Shown here one piece after another: positions 53,316-62,383 of a stretch of 64,000 nucleotides of DNA (its first letter is position 1; each line of letters opens with the position of its first letter). The DNA is from Mesorhizobium sp. (GTDB taxonomy: Bacteria > Pseudomonadota > Alphaproteobacteria > Rhizobiales > Rhizobiaceae), in NCBI GenBank assembly GCA_004020875.1, contig SAPZ01000005.1, forward strand, positions 248,001 through 312,000. The letters run 5' to 3'. The notes beneath the pieces were generated by a model. That model saw only the letters and a program-made list of their open reading frames with translations, searched no databases and was not told the origin of the DNA. The translations under genes were made by a program, and so were the position numbers.

Positions 53316-53831
53316 ATGATGAAACAGCATTTCATGATGTTTGCGGCCTATAATCAATGGGCCAACCAGCGTCTCTACGATGCCGCGGCCCACCTCAGCG
53401 ACGAGGAATTCAACCGCGACACCGGCGCCTTCTTCGGCTCGATGATGAGAACGCTCAACCATATCCTGACCGCTGATCGAATCTGGATGAAGCGTTTCAC
53501 CGGCGAGGGACAGGCGCCGTCTTCCCTTGACGCCATTCTTTACAAGGCTCTGCCACCCTTGCACAGCGCGCGCGAGGCGGAGGACAGGCGGATCATCGAC
53601 TGGGTCGGCGGCATGAGCGAAAAGGCGCTCGCTGGCCGCTTCTCCTATATGACCCTCTCCGACATGCGAACTGTCTCGCAACGCGTGGCGCCCGCGCTCA
53701 GCCATTTCTTCAACCACCAGACCCATCATCGCGGCCAGGCGCATATGGTGCTTACCGTGCTCGGCCGCCCCGCGGTGCCGCTCGATCTGGCGCTGTTCCA
53801 GCGCTCCGAGGAAGGACGCGCTTACGCCTGA
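53316..53831 (+). CDS. DinB-family protein
   Basis: 171 residues from the tandem ATGs at 53316 and 53319. A four-helix bundle with metal-binding histidines is predicted: FAAYNQWANQRLYDAAAHLS, MRTLNHILTADRIWMKRF and LSHFFNHQTHHRGQAHMVLT. The DinB fold binds a divalent metal; many members act as thiol-dependent transferases. Divergent from the GST gene, a fitting neighbour if bacillithiol/mycothiol-like or glutathione chemistry is involved, though that is speculative. Confidence 0.9.
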   Translation: MMKQHFMMFAAYNQWANQRLYDAAAHLSDEEFNRDTGAFFGSMMRTLNHILTADRIWMKRFTGEGQAPSSLDAILYKALPPLHSAREAEDRRIIDWVGGMSEKALAGRFSYMTLSDMRTVSQRVAPALSHFFNHQTHHRGQAHMVLTVLGRPAVPLDLALFQRSEEGRAYA

Positions 53832-54218
53832 AGCGTAGCTCCGGGAATCCGCAATTTCTGCCGTGGTTTCGTTGCCAATGGTGCTTGGTGCGAGAAGCGG
53901 TTGTTCATGCCTCACTTCTTAGATATTAATGAAAAGTCAATAGTTAATTAACAATTAGGTATAGAAACAAGAAAATAAGAAATATTATTGCAGAAATAAT
54001 TCTGAAACTTACCGCATCGCCCGCTACAGCCGGCGGTGCCTCGACGAGAACCTCCGGCCAGTCGTCAAGCCTGCGGTCTTTGGGGGCGGGCTTTCGGCTT
54101 GCCTGCCATCACGGGCGGTTCCGACGGCCTGTTAACCACACTTGCATTGAAGCTAATATGTTAGGACTTCCTTTGCGCTCCCGTTCCACAATAAGCTGGT
54201 AGCAGTGGGAGCAAGGGC
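53832..54218. promoter_or_regulatory. 387-bp intergenic region with an AT-rich tract
   Basis: 53920-54005 is markedly AT-rich for this genome (GTTAATTAACAATTAGG, then AAGAAAATAAGAAATATT). It could bind a nucleoid protein such as an H-NS-like or IHF factor upstream of the diguanylate cyclase. TTAACCA at 54133-54139 is a CtrA-like half-site only. No gene seen. Confidence 0.45.
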
Positions 54219-55004
54219 ATGCGCATCGATTTGTCCCCGACAAGCTGGGGCAGGGTCGTGGTGGTCACCGCCGCCGGCACAGCCTTTTTCATTGCCGTCG
54301 CCTTCTTCGTCGATTCCTTCAATTTTCCCTCGCTGTCGCCGCAGGCGCTCCTGTGGGCGCAGCTCACGGATCTTTTCCTGCCGCTTTTCCTTGGCGGCTC
54401 CTTTCTGTTCTTCCTGATGTGGAAGATGCGCCAGCTGGCGATCACACAAAAGGAGCTCAGCGTCATCGCCGCGACCGACAGCCTCACCGCGGTCTTCAAC
54501 CGCGGCGCCTTCTCGATGCTGGTCGAGGCCTATCTCGACCAGGCACGCGACCAGACGGTCGCCGACGCCGGCGCGCTATTGATCGTCGATGCCGACCACT
54601 TCAAGTCAATCAATGACCGGCTGGGCCACGATTGCGGCGACCAGGCGCTGAGGTTGATCGCCGCGACGATCAAGGGTCAGCTGCACGGCGCTGACATTGT
54701 CGGACGCATCGGCGGCGAGGAATTCGCGGTCTTCCTGCCCGGCGCCGATGCCACGCGCTCCTTCCTGGTCGCCGAATCCATCAGGCGCCGCATCCGCGAG
54801 GCCGAGTTTGCGCCCGACGGGCGGCCGTGGCCCCTTTCGGTCAGCATCGGTGGCATCGCCTTCAGCGGCCCGACCACCTACCACGATATGTTCCAAGTCG
54901 CCGACCGCCATCTTTACAAGGCCAAGTCCAACGGCCGCGACCAGGTGAGCTTCGAGAGCCAGCGCAGCGGGATGGCTGGCGATGCCGGCGGCACCATGCA
55001 CTAG
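54219..55004 (+). CDS. Membrane-bound diguanylate cyclase (GGDEF)
   Basis: 261 residues. Two membrane helices (about 11-31 and 50-67) lead to a short linker and a GGDEF domain: ATDSLTAVFNRGAF, LLIVDADHFKSINDRLGHDC and VGRIGGEEFAVFLPG (GGEEF at 165-169). The full active site predicts c-di-GMP synthesis. The inhibitory RxxD site is not conserved: HGAD (156-159) replaces it, so product inhibition is probably absent. c-di-GMP controls attachment and polysaccharide export in rhizobia. Confidence 0.92.
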   Translation: MRIDLSPTSWGRVVVVTAAGTAFFIAVAFFVDSFNFPSLSPQALLWAQLTDLFLPLFLGGSFLFFLMWKMRQLAITQKELSVIAATDSLTAVFNRGAFSMLVEAYLDQARDQTVADAGALLIVDADHFKSINDRLGHDCGDQALRLIAATIKGQLHGADIVGRIGGEEFAVFLPGADATRSFLVAESIRRRIREAEFAPDGRPWPLSVSIGGIAFSGPTTYHDMFQVADRHLYKAKSNGRDQVSFESQRSGMAGDAGGTMH

Positions 55005-55086
55005 GCGTCCCTGGGCGCCATCAACGGTCCGTTCATCCTTTGGCGGCTAGTGTCGGCGGCTGACCTCAGCCGATCCGCGAGCGACC

Positions 55087-55947
55087 GTGTTCGATCTTAT
55101 CGACTTCAAGGCGGTGCTGATCATCGCCCTCATCTTCATCCCGCTGGAGCAGCTCCTGCCGCTGCATGGCGAGCAGTCGGCAACGCGCCGGCATTGGCTG
55201 AACGACCTTTTCTATCTGCTCTTCAACGGCATAGTCATCAAGGCGGGTATAGTATTGGTGGTCGGAGTGGCGATGCTGCTGGCGCAGCGTATCGTTCCCG
55301 AGGCGCTCACCGCCGCCGTCCAGTCGCAGCCTGTGTGGCTGCAGGCGATCGAGGCTCTGCTCATCGCCGATATCGGCTTCTACCTTGCCCATCGCGCCTT
55401 CCATGCGGTGCCGTTCCTGTGGCGCTTCCATGCCATTCACCACTCGATCGAGGAGATGGACTGGCTGGCCGCGCACCGCGTGCACCCGGTGGACCAGATC
55501 CTGACCAAGTCGGCTTCGTTCCTGCCGCTGTTCGCGCTGGGTTTTTCCGCCGAGGCGGTTCTCATCTATGTGCTGATCTACCACTGGCAGTCGGTGTTCA
55601 TCCACTCCAACACGCGCATCAGGTTCGGGCCGCTGAAATGGCTGATTGCTTCGCCGCAGTTCCATCACTGGCACCACGCCAACGAACGCGAGGCCTATGA
55701 CAAGAACTTCGCGGGCCAATTGCCCTTTCTCGACCTGATCGGCGGCACTTTGTTCATGCCGCCGCGCATGCCGGAAAAATACGGTGTCGACGAGCCTGTG
55801 CCGCAGCTCTACCACCAGCAGCTCGTCTATCCCCTCGTGGCAGCGGCCGCACCGGCCGCGCCGCTCGCCGAGGCCCCGGCCGCCGCAAGCCGGAATAATG
55901 GCATGGAAGGCCTCTCGTTAAGTGAACCGACCCGGGGCAGTTCATAG
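55087..55947 (+). CDS. Sterol desaturase/fatty-acid hydroxylase superfamily protein
   Basis: 286 residues from a GTG at 55087. Four or more membrane helices carry the di-iron histidine boxes HRAFH, FHAIHH and SPQFHHWHHAN. The family oxidises membrane lipids: sterols, carotenoids, or fatty acids of lipid A and ornithine lipids. The C-terminal 45 residues are Ala/Pro-rich and probably disordered. The substrate cannot be set from sequence. Confidence 0.88.
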   Translation: MFDLIDFKAVLIIALIFIPLEQLLPLHGEQSATRRHWLNDLFYLLFNGIVIKAGIVLVVGVAMLLAQRIVPEALTAAVQSQPVWLQAIEALLIADIGFYLAHRAFHAVPFLWRFHAIHHSIEEMDWLAAHRVHPVDQILTKSASFLPLFALGFSAEAVLIYVLIYHWQSVFIHSNTRIRFGPLKWLIASPQFHHWHHANEREAYDKNFAGQLPFLDLIGGTLFMPPRMPEKYGVDEPVPQLYHQQLVYPLVAAAAPAAPLAEAPAAASRNNGMEGLSLSEPTRGSS

Positions 55948-55982
55948 GCGGCGGGCCCGGGAAGATGGTCTTTTGCCGTAAG

Positions 55983-56285
55983 TCAGGCGGCAAAGCCGCC
56001 ATAGCCGCGTGCGACCGGCTTCACCGAGACGATCGGCTGGTCCGACGGCCACAGAATGCCAGCGGTCACCGCGAAGGTGATCAGCGCATCGCGCGCGGCC
56101 TCGGCCGGGATTTCTCCGGCCCGCGCGGCCTCGCAGGCTTTCACCGCGGCGCCGTAGCTGAGGCGCCGGCGCGACGGCGGAAACTCGGTCAGGAAGTCAT
56201 GCATGTCAAACAGCGAGGCGATCATGCGCTTGTGGCCGGCGCCCACGCTAAGGGCGACCGGGGTGAAGAACATCCTGTCGTGCAT
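55983..56285 (-). CDS. DUF982 family protein
   Basis: 100 residues from the ATG at 56285. MHDRMFFTPVALSVGAGHKR, then MIASLFDMHDFLTEFPPSRR and AAVKACEAARAGEIPAEAAR match DUF982, a small family abundant in rhizobia, often present in many copies. Function unknown. The open frame upstream to 56474 lacks similarity. Confidence 0.88.
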   Translation of the reverse strand: MHDRMFFTPVALSVGAGHKRMIASLFDMHDFLTEFPPSRRRLSYGAAVKACEAARAGEIPAEAARDALITFAVTAGILWPSDQPIVSVKPVARGYGGFAA

Positions 56286-56499
56286 TCGGACCTCTCGAAA
56301 AATGGGACGGACGGTGGCGGGGCTGCCCCCTCCGGTCTTGGGGTAGGACGCCTCACAACGCACCTCGTCGCGAGAAGGTTCCGCGTCGCGTTTCGCCCGT
56401 CGCAAGCGCGGTCCGTCCCTTGCCGACTGAAAACGCTGCGGGCTGCGGCTCCTCGAAAGCGACAGCCCGCGCACGCCCGCCCGAATCCGGCCGGCGTTA

Positions 56500-56778
56500 C
56501 TACCAGTCGTTACCGGATCTGCAGATCTTCACCTTGCGAACCACCACGTGGCCGTGGCGCCAGCGCTTCTCGATTTTCACTCGGCATTTGCGGGCGTGCT
56601 TCCAATGACGCCAGTGGTCGCGGTCGCGATGATGATGGCGCCAGTAGCGGTCGTCATGCCGCATGCTGCCATTGTCCGTGGTGATCACCACGCTGGCGGC
56701 CTGGGACGGCGCGGTGGTTGCGGAGAGGGTCGACAGCGAAATGGCAGCGGCCAAGGCAGCGAGTATAAGGGTCTTCAT
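56500..56778 (-). CDS. Small secreted His/Arg-rich protein
   Basis: 92 residues from an ATG at 56778 with a GAGGAG site. A signal peptide (1-26, ending SQAAS) precedes a mature part rich in His, Arg and Trp: RHDDRYWRHHHRDRDHWRHW. Two cysteines (KCRV, KICR) could pair. A metal-binding or polyanion-binding role is possible from composition. The upstream gap is AT-rich and probably holds the promoter. Confidence 0.75.
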   Translation of the reverse strand: MKTLILAALAAAISLSTLSATTAPSQAASVVITTDNGSMRHDDRYWRHHHRDRDHWRHWKHARKCRVKIEKRWRHGHVVVRKVKICRSGNDW

Positions 56779-56931
56779 ATCCAACTCCTCGAATAAAGTA
56801 TTGCGTACAGAAATGATAAAGCTGCGGATATGTTCCACAACTCTCACCTGAACAAAGAAATTGTTGCAATGGGGATTTCGACAACCACCCCGGTTTATTC
56901 CGGATACTGGCATATATAACAATATATATCG

Positions 56932-57216
56932 CTATCGACTGTGGGTATCTTCAAGGCGCTGCACCAGATAATCCGTCGACACCGCGCGCGAGCCGCTCCC
57001 TCTGACGACGCGCACCACGGCGACCTTGTTGCCTGGAGCAACGCCCGTCACGGGTTCGCATCTGCCGACCATCCCAGTGCCTTCGAGGCGAACGGGGAGG
57101 GCGGCAGCACACTGGTCCATGTTAGCATAGATGGCCGGCTGCGTATCGGCCACGCGGCAGGTCTGCATTTCAGCACTGCAGGAAAGCAGGATCATAGCCA
57201 CGGCCGTCGGGTCCAT
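56932..57216 (-). CDS. Small uncharacterised protein with N-terminal hydrophobic segment
   Basis: 94 residues. MDPTAVAMILLSCSAEMQTC begins with a weak hydrophobic segment, followed by RVADTQPAIYANMDQCAAAL, three to four cysteines and VVRVVRGSG. The frame is open further upstream but without conserved sequence. It looks like the small Cys-containing exported proteins common in rhizobia. Function unknown. Confidence 0.6.
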   Translation of the reverse strand: MDPTAVAMILLSCSAEMQTCRVADTQPAIYANMDQCAAALPVRLEGTGMVGRCEPVTGVAPGNKVAVVRVVRGSGSRAVSTDYLVQRLEDTHSR

Positions 57217-57305
57217 CGTCGGGTTCCTGTACCAGGGGCGGCCAATTCCGGCCAATCGCCTCGAAGAACGCCGATCTTGACCTTTGGTTTCCGCTAAGCC
57301 GAGCC

Positions 57306-59387
57306 CTATTTCCACATGCCGCGCATGCGGGCGCCGAGATCGACCTTGACGCCCGGCCGCTGGCGCGGGTCGTCCTTGAGCGCCGCACTCGCCCAGGATG
57401 ACTGCTCGAAGGCCGAAAGCATCGAGGCCGGGATGAAACGGCTGCGCGAGGCATAGACATGGCGGTCGCCGCGCGCCGGCTGGTTGTGCGGATAGAAGCG
57501 CTGCGGCACCACCAGATGCAGGCTGTCCTTGGCCCTGGTCATCGCCACATAGAGCAGCCGGCGCTCCTCCTCGATGTCCTCCTTGGTGCCGACCCCTAGA
57601 TCGGCTGGGATGCAGCCATCGACCGTATTGAGTACGAAGACGTTCTTCCATTCCTGGCCCTTAGCCGAATGGATGGTCGACAGGATGAGGTAATCCTCGT
57701 CGCGATGCGGCGGCCCGGCCTGGTCGCTGGTGGCATCGGGCGGGTCGAGCGTCAGCTCGGTCAGGAAGCGTTCGCGCGACGGATAGGTCGAAGCGATCTG
57801 CTCGAGCTGGATCAGATCGGCCCGGCGCGTGATCGCATCCTCATGGATGCGCTCCAGATGCGGCTCGTACCAGAGCCTGATGCGTTCGAGATCGGACGGC
57901 CATCTGGCGCCCGCGCGCAGCCCGCTATAGATGTCGAGGAACACCGGCCAATCCTGCGCGGCGCGCTGCGGCGGCCGGAAGCGGGCAAGGCCGAGCGTCT
58001 CGTCCAGCGATGTCGCCATGGCATCCACGATCTGCGAGGCGGCGGACGGGCCGATCCCCGGCATCAGCTGCAGCACGCGGAAACCAGCGACGCGGTCGCG
58101 CGGGTTCTCGGCAAAGCGCAGCATCGCCAGCATGTCCTTGACATGCGCGGCGTCGAGAAATTTCAGCCCGCCGAACTTGACGAAGGGGATGTTGCGGCGC
58201 GTCAGCTCCACCTCCAGCGGTCCACTATGGCTCGACGTGCGGAATAGCACCGCCTGCGACTTCAGCGCCGTGCCGGCCTCGCGTTCGGCCAGGATCGCCT
58301 GGCAGACATAATTCGCCTGCTCGGCCTCGTCGCGCACGCTGACCAGCTGCGGCTTGTGCGAGGACCGGCGCTCGGTCCACAGATTCTTGGTGAAGCGTTC
58401 ACTGGCCTCGCCGATCACCCTGTTGGCTGCGGCAAGGATCGTCTCGGTCGAGCGGTAATTGCGCTCCAGCATGACGACCGCCGCAGCCTGCACGAACTGC
58501 TTTGGGAAATCGAGGATGTTGCGCACTTCCGCCGCGCGGAAGGAATAGATCGACTGCGCGTCGTCGCCCACCACCGTCAGGCCCGCGCCGTCCGGCTTCA
58601 GCGCCAGAAGGATCGAGGCCTGCAGGCGGTTGGTGTCCTGGTATTCGTCGACCAGCACATGGTCGAAGCGGGAACCGAGGTGAGCGGCGATTTCCGGCTC
58701 GGCCGCCATCTGTGCCCAGTAGAGCAGCAGGTCGTCGTAATCGAGCACGTTCTGCGCCTGCTTGGCCTCGACATAGGCCGCGAACAGCTCCTTCAACTGC
58801 TCCGCCCATGCCGCGCACCAGGGGAAGGCCGAGCCCAGCACTTCGCCGAGCGGCGCCTGCGCGTTCACCGCACGCGAATAGATCTGCAGGCAGGTGCCTT
58901 TGGTCGGGAAGCGGCTTTCGGTTTTCGACAATCCCAACTCGTGTCGGGCAAGGTTCATCAGGTCGGCGGAATCCTCGCGGTCATGGATGGTGAAGGCCGG
59001 ATCGAGCCCGATCTGCTCGGCATAGTCGCGCAAGAGCCTGGCGCCGATGCCGTGAAACGTGCCGGCCCAGGCGAGCGCGTCGGCGATGATGGCCGCGTCG
59101 CGCCCTAGCACTTCGCCGGCGATGCGCTCGACCCGCTTGGCCATCTCGGCCGCGGCGCGGCGGGAAAACGTCATCAAAAGGATGCGGCGCGGATCGGCGC
59201 CCTTGACGATGAGATGGGCGACGCGATGCGCCAGCGTGTTGGTCTTGCCGGAACCGGCGCCGGCGATCACCAGCAGAGGCGCCGCCACCTTGCCGTCGCC
59301 ATGCACTACCGCCAGCCTTTGCTCGTCATTCAGCCGGGCAAGATAGGCAGGCGTCTCGAAGGACGAATCACGAGCGGCGATGTTCAT
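57306..59387 (-). CDS. UvrD/Rep-type ATP-dependent DNA helicase
   Basis: 693 residues with all SF1A motifs: Walker A VIAGAGSGKTNTLAHRVAHL, LLMTFSRRAAAEMAKRV, DEYQDTNRLQ, VVGDDAQSIYSFR, LERNYRSTETIL, LSTIHSAKGQEWKNVFVLN, and EEERRLLYVAMTRAKDSLHL. A 3'-5' translocase is expected. It is closer to PcrA/UvrD-like paralogues than to RecB because no nuclease domain is present. It could act in repair or recombination alongside a separate main UvrD. Confidence 0.93.
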   Translation of the reverse strand: MNIAARDSSFETPAYLARLNDEQRLAVVHGDGKVAAPLLVIAGAGSGKTNTLAHRVAHLIVKGADPRRILLMTFSRRAAAEMAKRVERIAGEVLGRDAAIIADALAWAGTFHGIGARLLRDYAEQIGLDPAFTIHDREDSADLMNLARHELGLSKTESRFPTKGTCLQIYSRAVNAQAPLGEVLGSAFPWCAAWAEQLKELFAAYVEAKQAQNVLDYDDLLLYWAQMAAEPEIAAHLGSRFDHVLVDEYQDTNRLQASILLALKPDGAGLTVVGDDAQSIYSFRAAEVRNILDFPKQFVQAAAVVMLERNYRSTETILAAANRVIGEASERFTKNLWTERRSSHKPQLVSVRDEAEQANYVCQAILAEREAGTALKSQAVLFRTSSHSGPLEVELTRRNIPFVKFGGLKFLDAAHVKDMLAMLRFAENPRDRVAGFRVLQLMPGIGPSAASQIVDAMATSLDETLGLARFRPPQRAAQDWPVFLDIYSGLRAGARWPSDLERIRLWYEPHLERIHEDAITRRADLIQLEQIASTYPSRERFLTELTLDPPDATSDQAGPPHRDEDYLILSTIHSAKGQEWKNVFVLNTVDGCIPADLGVGTKEDIEEERRLLYVAMTRAKDSLHLVVPQRFYPHNQPARGDRHVYASRSRFIPASMLSAFEQSSWASAALKDDPRQRPGVKVDLGARMRGMWK

Positions 59388-59782
59388 CGCCCATCAAGCA
59401 TCGTTTCTGCTTTGTTCGCAATAATTTCCTAGCCCGCGCTAGCGGGGAGAGATTGCCGCGAAGCGGCCGGAGAGGGGATGCGCCGGCCGCGGGTTGGCGT
59501 ATGCACTGTCTAACGGAGTGCTGGTCGACCCCCCGCTCCGTCGGCTTCGCCGAGCCACCTCTCCCCCATCGACGGGGTGGAAGAAAGGCGCCCAGGCCTT
59601 TTTTCCGGCAACGCTCGTCCAGCAATGCTCCCTTCCTTTCCCTCCGGAGGGGGAAGGTGGCGCTGCGAAGCAGCGACGGATTGGGGGAACCACGTGGCAA
59701 TCAAGCCTCAGGTCGATCAGTCAGCGCCCCCACAGAAGATGTGTGCATCCCCCACCACGTCCGGGGGATAAGGAAAGGGCAA
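59388..59782. repeat. Intergenic region made of two palindromic repeat elements
   Basis: 59440-59590 carries inverted short arms (GGGGAGAGATTGCCGCGAAG near the left, CCACCTCTCCCCCATCGACG near the right). 59620-59690 contains CCCTCCGGAGGGGGAAGG then AAGGTGG-hairpin-GACGGATTGGGG. The AAGGTGG...ACGGAT layout recurs in the element inside the EamA gene at 62636. No protein-coding signal was accepted here. Confidence 0.65.
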
Positions 59783-59953
59783 CTACCGCTTCGGCTCCAC
59801 TCCCATCGCCGCCGACTGGCGCCGCAACGCGCGCCTCTCATCGCCCGGCATGTCCAGCGGCGCGACATCGCCAGGCACCTCGTCGATGATCCTGACGGCG
59901 ACGCGATAGGCGGTATAGGCGAAAAGGCCGGTAAGTAGCAGGCGGATCATCAT
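59783..59953 (-). CDS. Small membrane-anchored protein
   Basis: 56 residues from tandem ATGs (59953, 59950) with a GAGGAG site. A short hydrophobic start (MIRLLLTGLFAYTAYRVAVR) precedes a charged tail (DMPGDERRALRRQSAAMGVE). The gene is small but has good start signals. Function unknown. Confidence 0.62.
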   Translation of the reverse strand: MMIRLLLTGLFAYTAYRVAVRIIDEVPGDVAPLDMPGDERRALRRQSAAMGVEPKR

Positions 59954-60076
59954 CGTCTCCTCATGCGGTTCGATTGGCTTCCAACCGGGCGTGGGCCGGT
60001 TGGTTCCCCTCACGCGCAACCAAACCGTCACCGCCTCGTTTGCATTCATGAAAGGGGCGAACGAGAGGAGGTCGTC

Positions 60077-60259
60077 ATGAAGAAGCTTCCTGTGCTGCTG
60101 GCTCTTGCGGCAGGGCTCGTGCTCGCCGCCTGCGACAGCAGCGTGCAACCCACCAAGGCGCCGGGCGATGAGGTCAACCAGAACCCGCAGGTCGACAAGA
60201 ACCCGGTGCCGAAATCGACTACGGGCGGCGACCAGCAGGGTACGGCGCCGAAGCAATAG
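60077..60259 (+). CDS. Small lipoprotein
   Basis: 60 residues. The signal peptide MKKLPVLLALAAGLVLAAC has a clear lipobox (LAAC, Cys19). The mature part is polar and Asn/Gln/Pro-rich (APGDEVNQNPQVDKNPVPKS), probably unstructured. A GAGAGGAGG site precedes the ATG. A hairpin lies 40 bp after the stop codon. Function unknown. Confidence 0.78.
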   Translation: MKKLPVLLALAAGLVLAACDSSVQPTKAPGDEVNQNPQVDKNPVPKSTTGGDQQGTAPKQ

Positions 60260-60299
60260 GGCAGGGCGGGCTGAATTGTCGTCGGCCTGAAACGAAGAA

Positions 60300-60338
60300 G
60301 GCCGGCGCTGCTTGGGAGGAAGCTGGATAGCGCCGGCC
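60300..60338. terminator. Hairpin after the small lipoprotein gene
   Basis: GGCCGGCGCT (60300-60309) and AGCGCCGGCC (60329-60338) are exact 10-bp complements with a 19-base loop. There is no T-run, so it may be a terminator for either convergent gene or a 3'-end structure. Confidence 0.55.
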
Positions 60339-60471
60339 AAGCGGGAAAATCAGGCCCGCCGCGCAATCCAACATAGCTGAGTCTCGGCCTTACGTCATGG
60401 TGCGATCGCGCTAGCCGGCTACAGTCAGTGGAAATACCCGGAAAGTTCTTAAGGTTCGCGAGCGGCGCTGC

Positions 60472-61434
60472 TTAGGCCGCGCGTCCCGGCTGTCCGCCGG
60501 CGATCTCGGTGTCGAGCTGGCGCTGCGTCAGCGCCGCTTCAGCCAGGATCCACTGCTTGAACAACTCCACCTTGCGGGCGCCGAGCGCCTTGATGGGGCT
60601 GACGAAGTACCAGCCCGCCGTGTTGGGATGGTGGACCGCGAAGGGAGCCACCAGCCGCTCGGCGCGAATGTCGCTTGCCATGTAGGCACGGTTGGCGACG
60701 GCAAAGCCCATGCCGGCATTGGCGGCTTCGTAAGACATCATGCAGGAATCGAAATAGACGCTTCTGGTTTGGCCAAGCACGAAGCTCGCGCCGGCAAAGC
60801 CCAGCCACGATTGCCAGTTCTGCGTGCAGGTGTCGGAATGCAGCAGCGTGAAGAAGCGCAGGTCTTCCGGCGTCACCCTTGACAGCGGCTTGTCGCCCAA
60901 CACGTCGTGAAACAGCTTGCGGCTGCATACCGGCGTCAGGTCTTCCTTGAACAGCAGGTCCGAGGTGAGGCCTGGGAAATTGCCGTCGCCGTAGCGGATC
61001 TCGAGATCATATTCCGAGGTCGAGAATTCATGCGTGGCGTAGGATGTCGACACCCGCATCTCGATGTCGGGATATTGTCGCTGGAAGGTGATCAGCCTGG
61101 GAAACAGCCAGCGCGCCGCGAAGGTCGGCAGCACGCAGATCCGCAGCACATGCGCCTGTGACTGGCCGGTGGCTTCCATGCTGGCCGCCACGATGCGCTC
61201 CAGCGCCTCGCGCACGCGCGCCACGTAGGCCTCGCCTTCCGGCGTCAGCGATACCGCGTTGCCGCCGCGCTCGAAGATCTTGAAGCGCAGCTGGTCCTCC
61301 AGGCTCTTCACGCGCTGGCTGACGGCAGAAGCGGTGATAAACTGCTCCTCGCCGGCGCGGGTGAAATTCCGGTGCCGCGCGGCGCTCTCCACGATTTTCA
61401 GCGAGTTGAGGTTGACCTGACTGAGCAGACGCAC
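60472..61434 (-). CDS. LysR-family transcriptional regulator (GcvA-like)
   Basis: 320 residues. The DNA-binding domain is LNSLKIVESAARHRNFTRAG, then ASAVSQRVKSLEDQLRFKIF and SLTPEGEAYV. The effector domain follows with VLRICVLPTFAARWLFPRLI, typical of GcvA-type regulators. Divergent from a putative 2-oxoglutarate/Fe(II) oxygenase gene with 112 bp between, so it probably regulates that gene and the coupled EamA exporter. No exact palindrome was seen there. Confidence 0.92.
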   Translation of the reverse strand: MRLLSQVNLNSLKIVESAARHRNFTRAGEEQFITASAVSQRVKSLEDQLRFKIFERGGNAVSLTPEGEAYVARVREALERIVAASMEATGQSQAHVLRICVLPTFAARWLFPRLITFQRQYPDIEMRVSTSYATHEFSTSEYDLEIRYGDGNFPGLTSDLLFKEDLTPVCSRKLFHDVLGDKPLSRVTPEDLRFFTLLHSDTCTQNWQSWLGFAGASFVLGQTRSVYFDSCMMSYEAANAGMGFAVANRAYMASDIRAERLVAPFAVHHPNTAGWYFVSPIKALGARKVELFKQWILAEAALTQRQLDTEIAGGQPGRAA

Positions 61435-61546
61435 GGGGTTTCGACCTTAAGCTGGGCTTACGCTACCACCAGCATTCCTAAATTTACAGGGGTGGGCCTT
61501 TAAATGACTTTTAACCAAGTGTTGCCCCCATCTTGGAGAAAGTACA

Positions 61547-62383
61547 ATGAACGCCCATACAATTCCCGAACTGCGTTGTGCGCTGAGCCGCGAGGCCATC
61601 ATTGGTCATGAGACCGCCTGGAAAGTCTCGACCTTCGGCGTCGCCCAGTATCGTCACGGTTACGACCCTGCTCTGCTTTCCGCGATCGAGGAAGCCGCAC
61701 TGAAGCTGAAGGCCAGCCATGCCGTTCACAAACACCTCGACCTTACCTTTATCACGGGCGCCGACCGCTATATTCCGGAGATCAAAGAGCTTTTACACGA
61801 CAAGCTGCGCTTGGAAAGGCTGTCCGACATGATGGGCACCGAGCTCGAACCCTATCCGCTGTCGATCGTCGGTTCGACCGTCACCTTCATGAACCCCAGG
61901 GACGGCGCCGTCGAATGGCATTGCGATGGCGTTCCAGTGACGGAGCTGATCCCGCTGTCGATCAGCGACCCTCTCATCGGCGGTCATCTTGAAATCTATT
62001 GCGACGATTCCGAGACCGGCCGCTCGATCCTGGAGTCCGGCCGCGACCTGCCGCGCAACAAGATCATGCGCATCGACCACAAGATGAACTACGCCACGCT
62101 CGGCCAATTCCTGGGCGTGCTCCACCGCACCGCGCCGATCCAGCTCGGCGAGCGCGTCACTCTGGTGCTCAACCAGCGCTCGACGATCAGGCCCTATGTC
62201 GACGACAACCGCCTGTTCTACCTCGCTGCCGACAACGACCATGACCGTGCCTGGGTGAACGAGTTGGCGGAGGATGTCTGGACCAACCAGCTGCCCGCCT
62301 ATCGCCGCGATGCCGGGGAGCATCCTATGCCTCCTCAGCCGGCCGTTGAGGCGGTTTCCGGAGGGGCACGGGAGTCGTGGTAG
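61547..62383 (+). CDS. Putative 2-oxoglutarate/Fe(II)-dependent oxygenase
   Basis: 278 residues. A double-stranded beta-helix is suggested by GAVEWHCDGVPVTELIPLSI with the HxD pair His125/Asp127, then GGHLEIYCDD, VLHRTAPIQL (distal His193) and GERVTLVLNQRS (Arg203 for 2-oxoglutarate). The Asp in HxD favours hydroxylase rather than halogenase chemistry. The gene is coupled to an EamA exporter and divergent from LysR. This layout suits modification and export of a small amino acid-like metabolite. No named homologue is claimed. Confidence 0.68.
   Translation: MNAHTIPELRCALSREAIIGHETAWKVSTFGVAQYRHGYDPALLSAIEEAALKLKASHAVHKHLDLTFITGADRYIPEIKELLHDKLRLERLSDMMGTELEPYPLSIVGSTVTFMNPRDGAVEWHCDGVPVTELIPLSISDPLIGGHLEIYCDDSETGRSILESGRDLPRNKIMRIDHKMNYATLGQFLGVLHRTAPIQLGERVTLVLNQRSTIRPYVDDNRLFYLAADNDHDRAWVNELAEDVWTNQLPAYRRDAGEHPMPPQPAVEAVSGGARESW

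Noticed and set aside
55050..55700. 216-codon plus-strand frame overlapping the sterol-desaturase gene
   Set aside because: Out of frame with the protein that carries the histidine boxes.
59440..59704. Several overlapping short frames on both strands after the helicase gene
   Set aside because: They coincide with palindromic repeat elements and have no consistent start signals.
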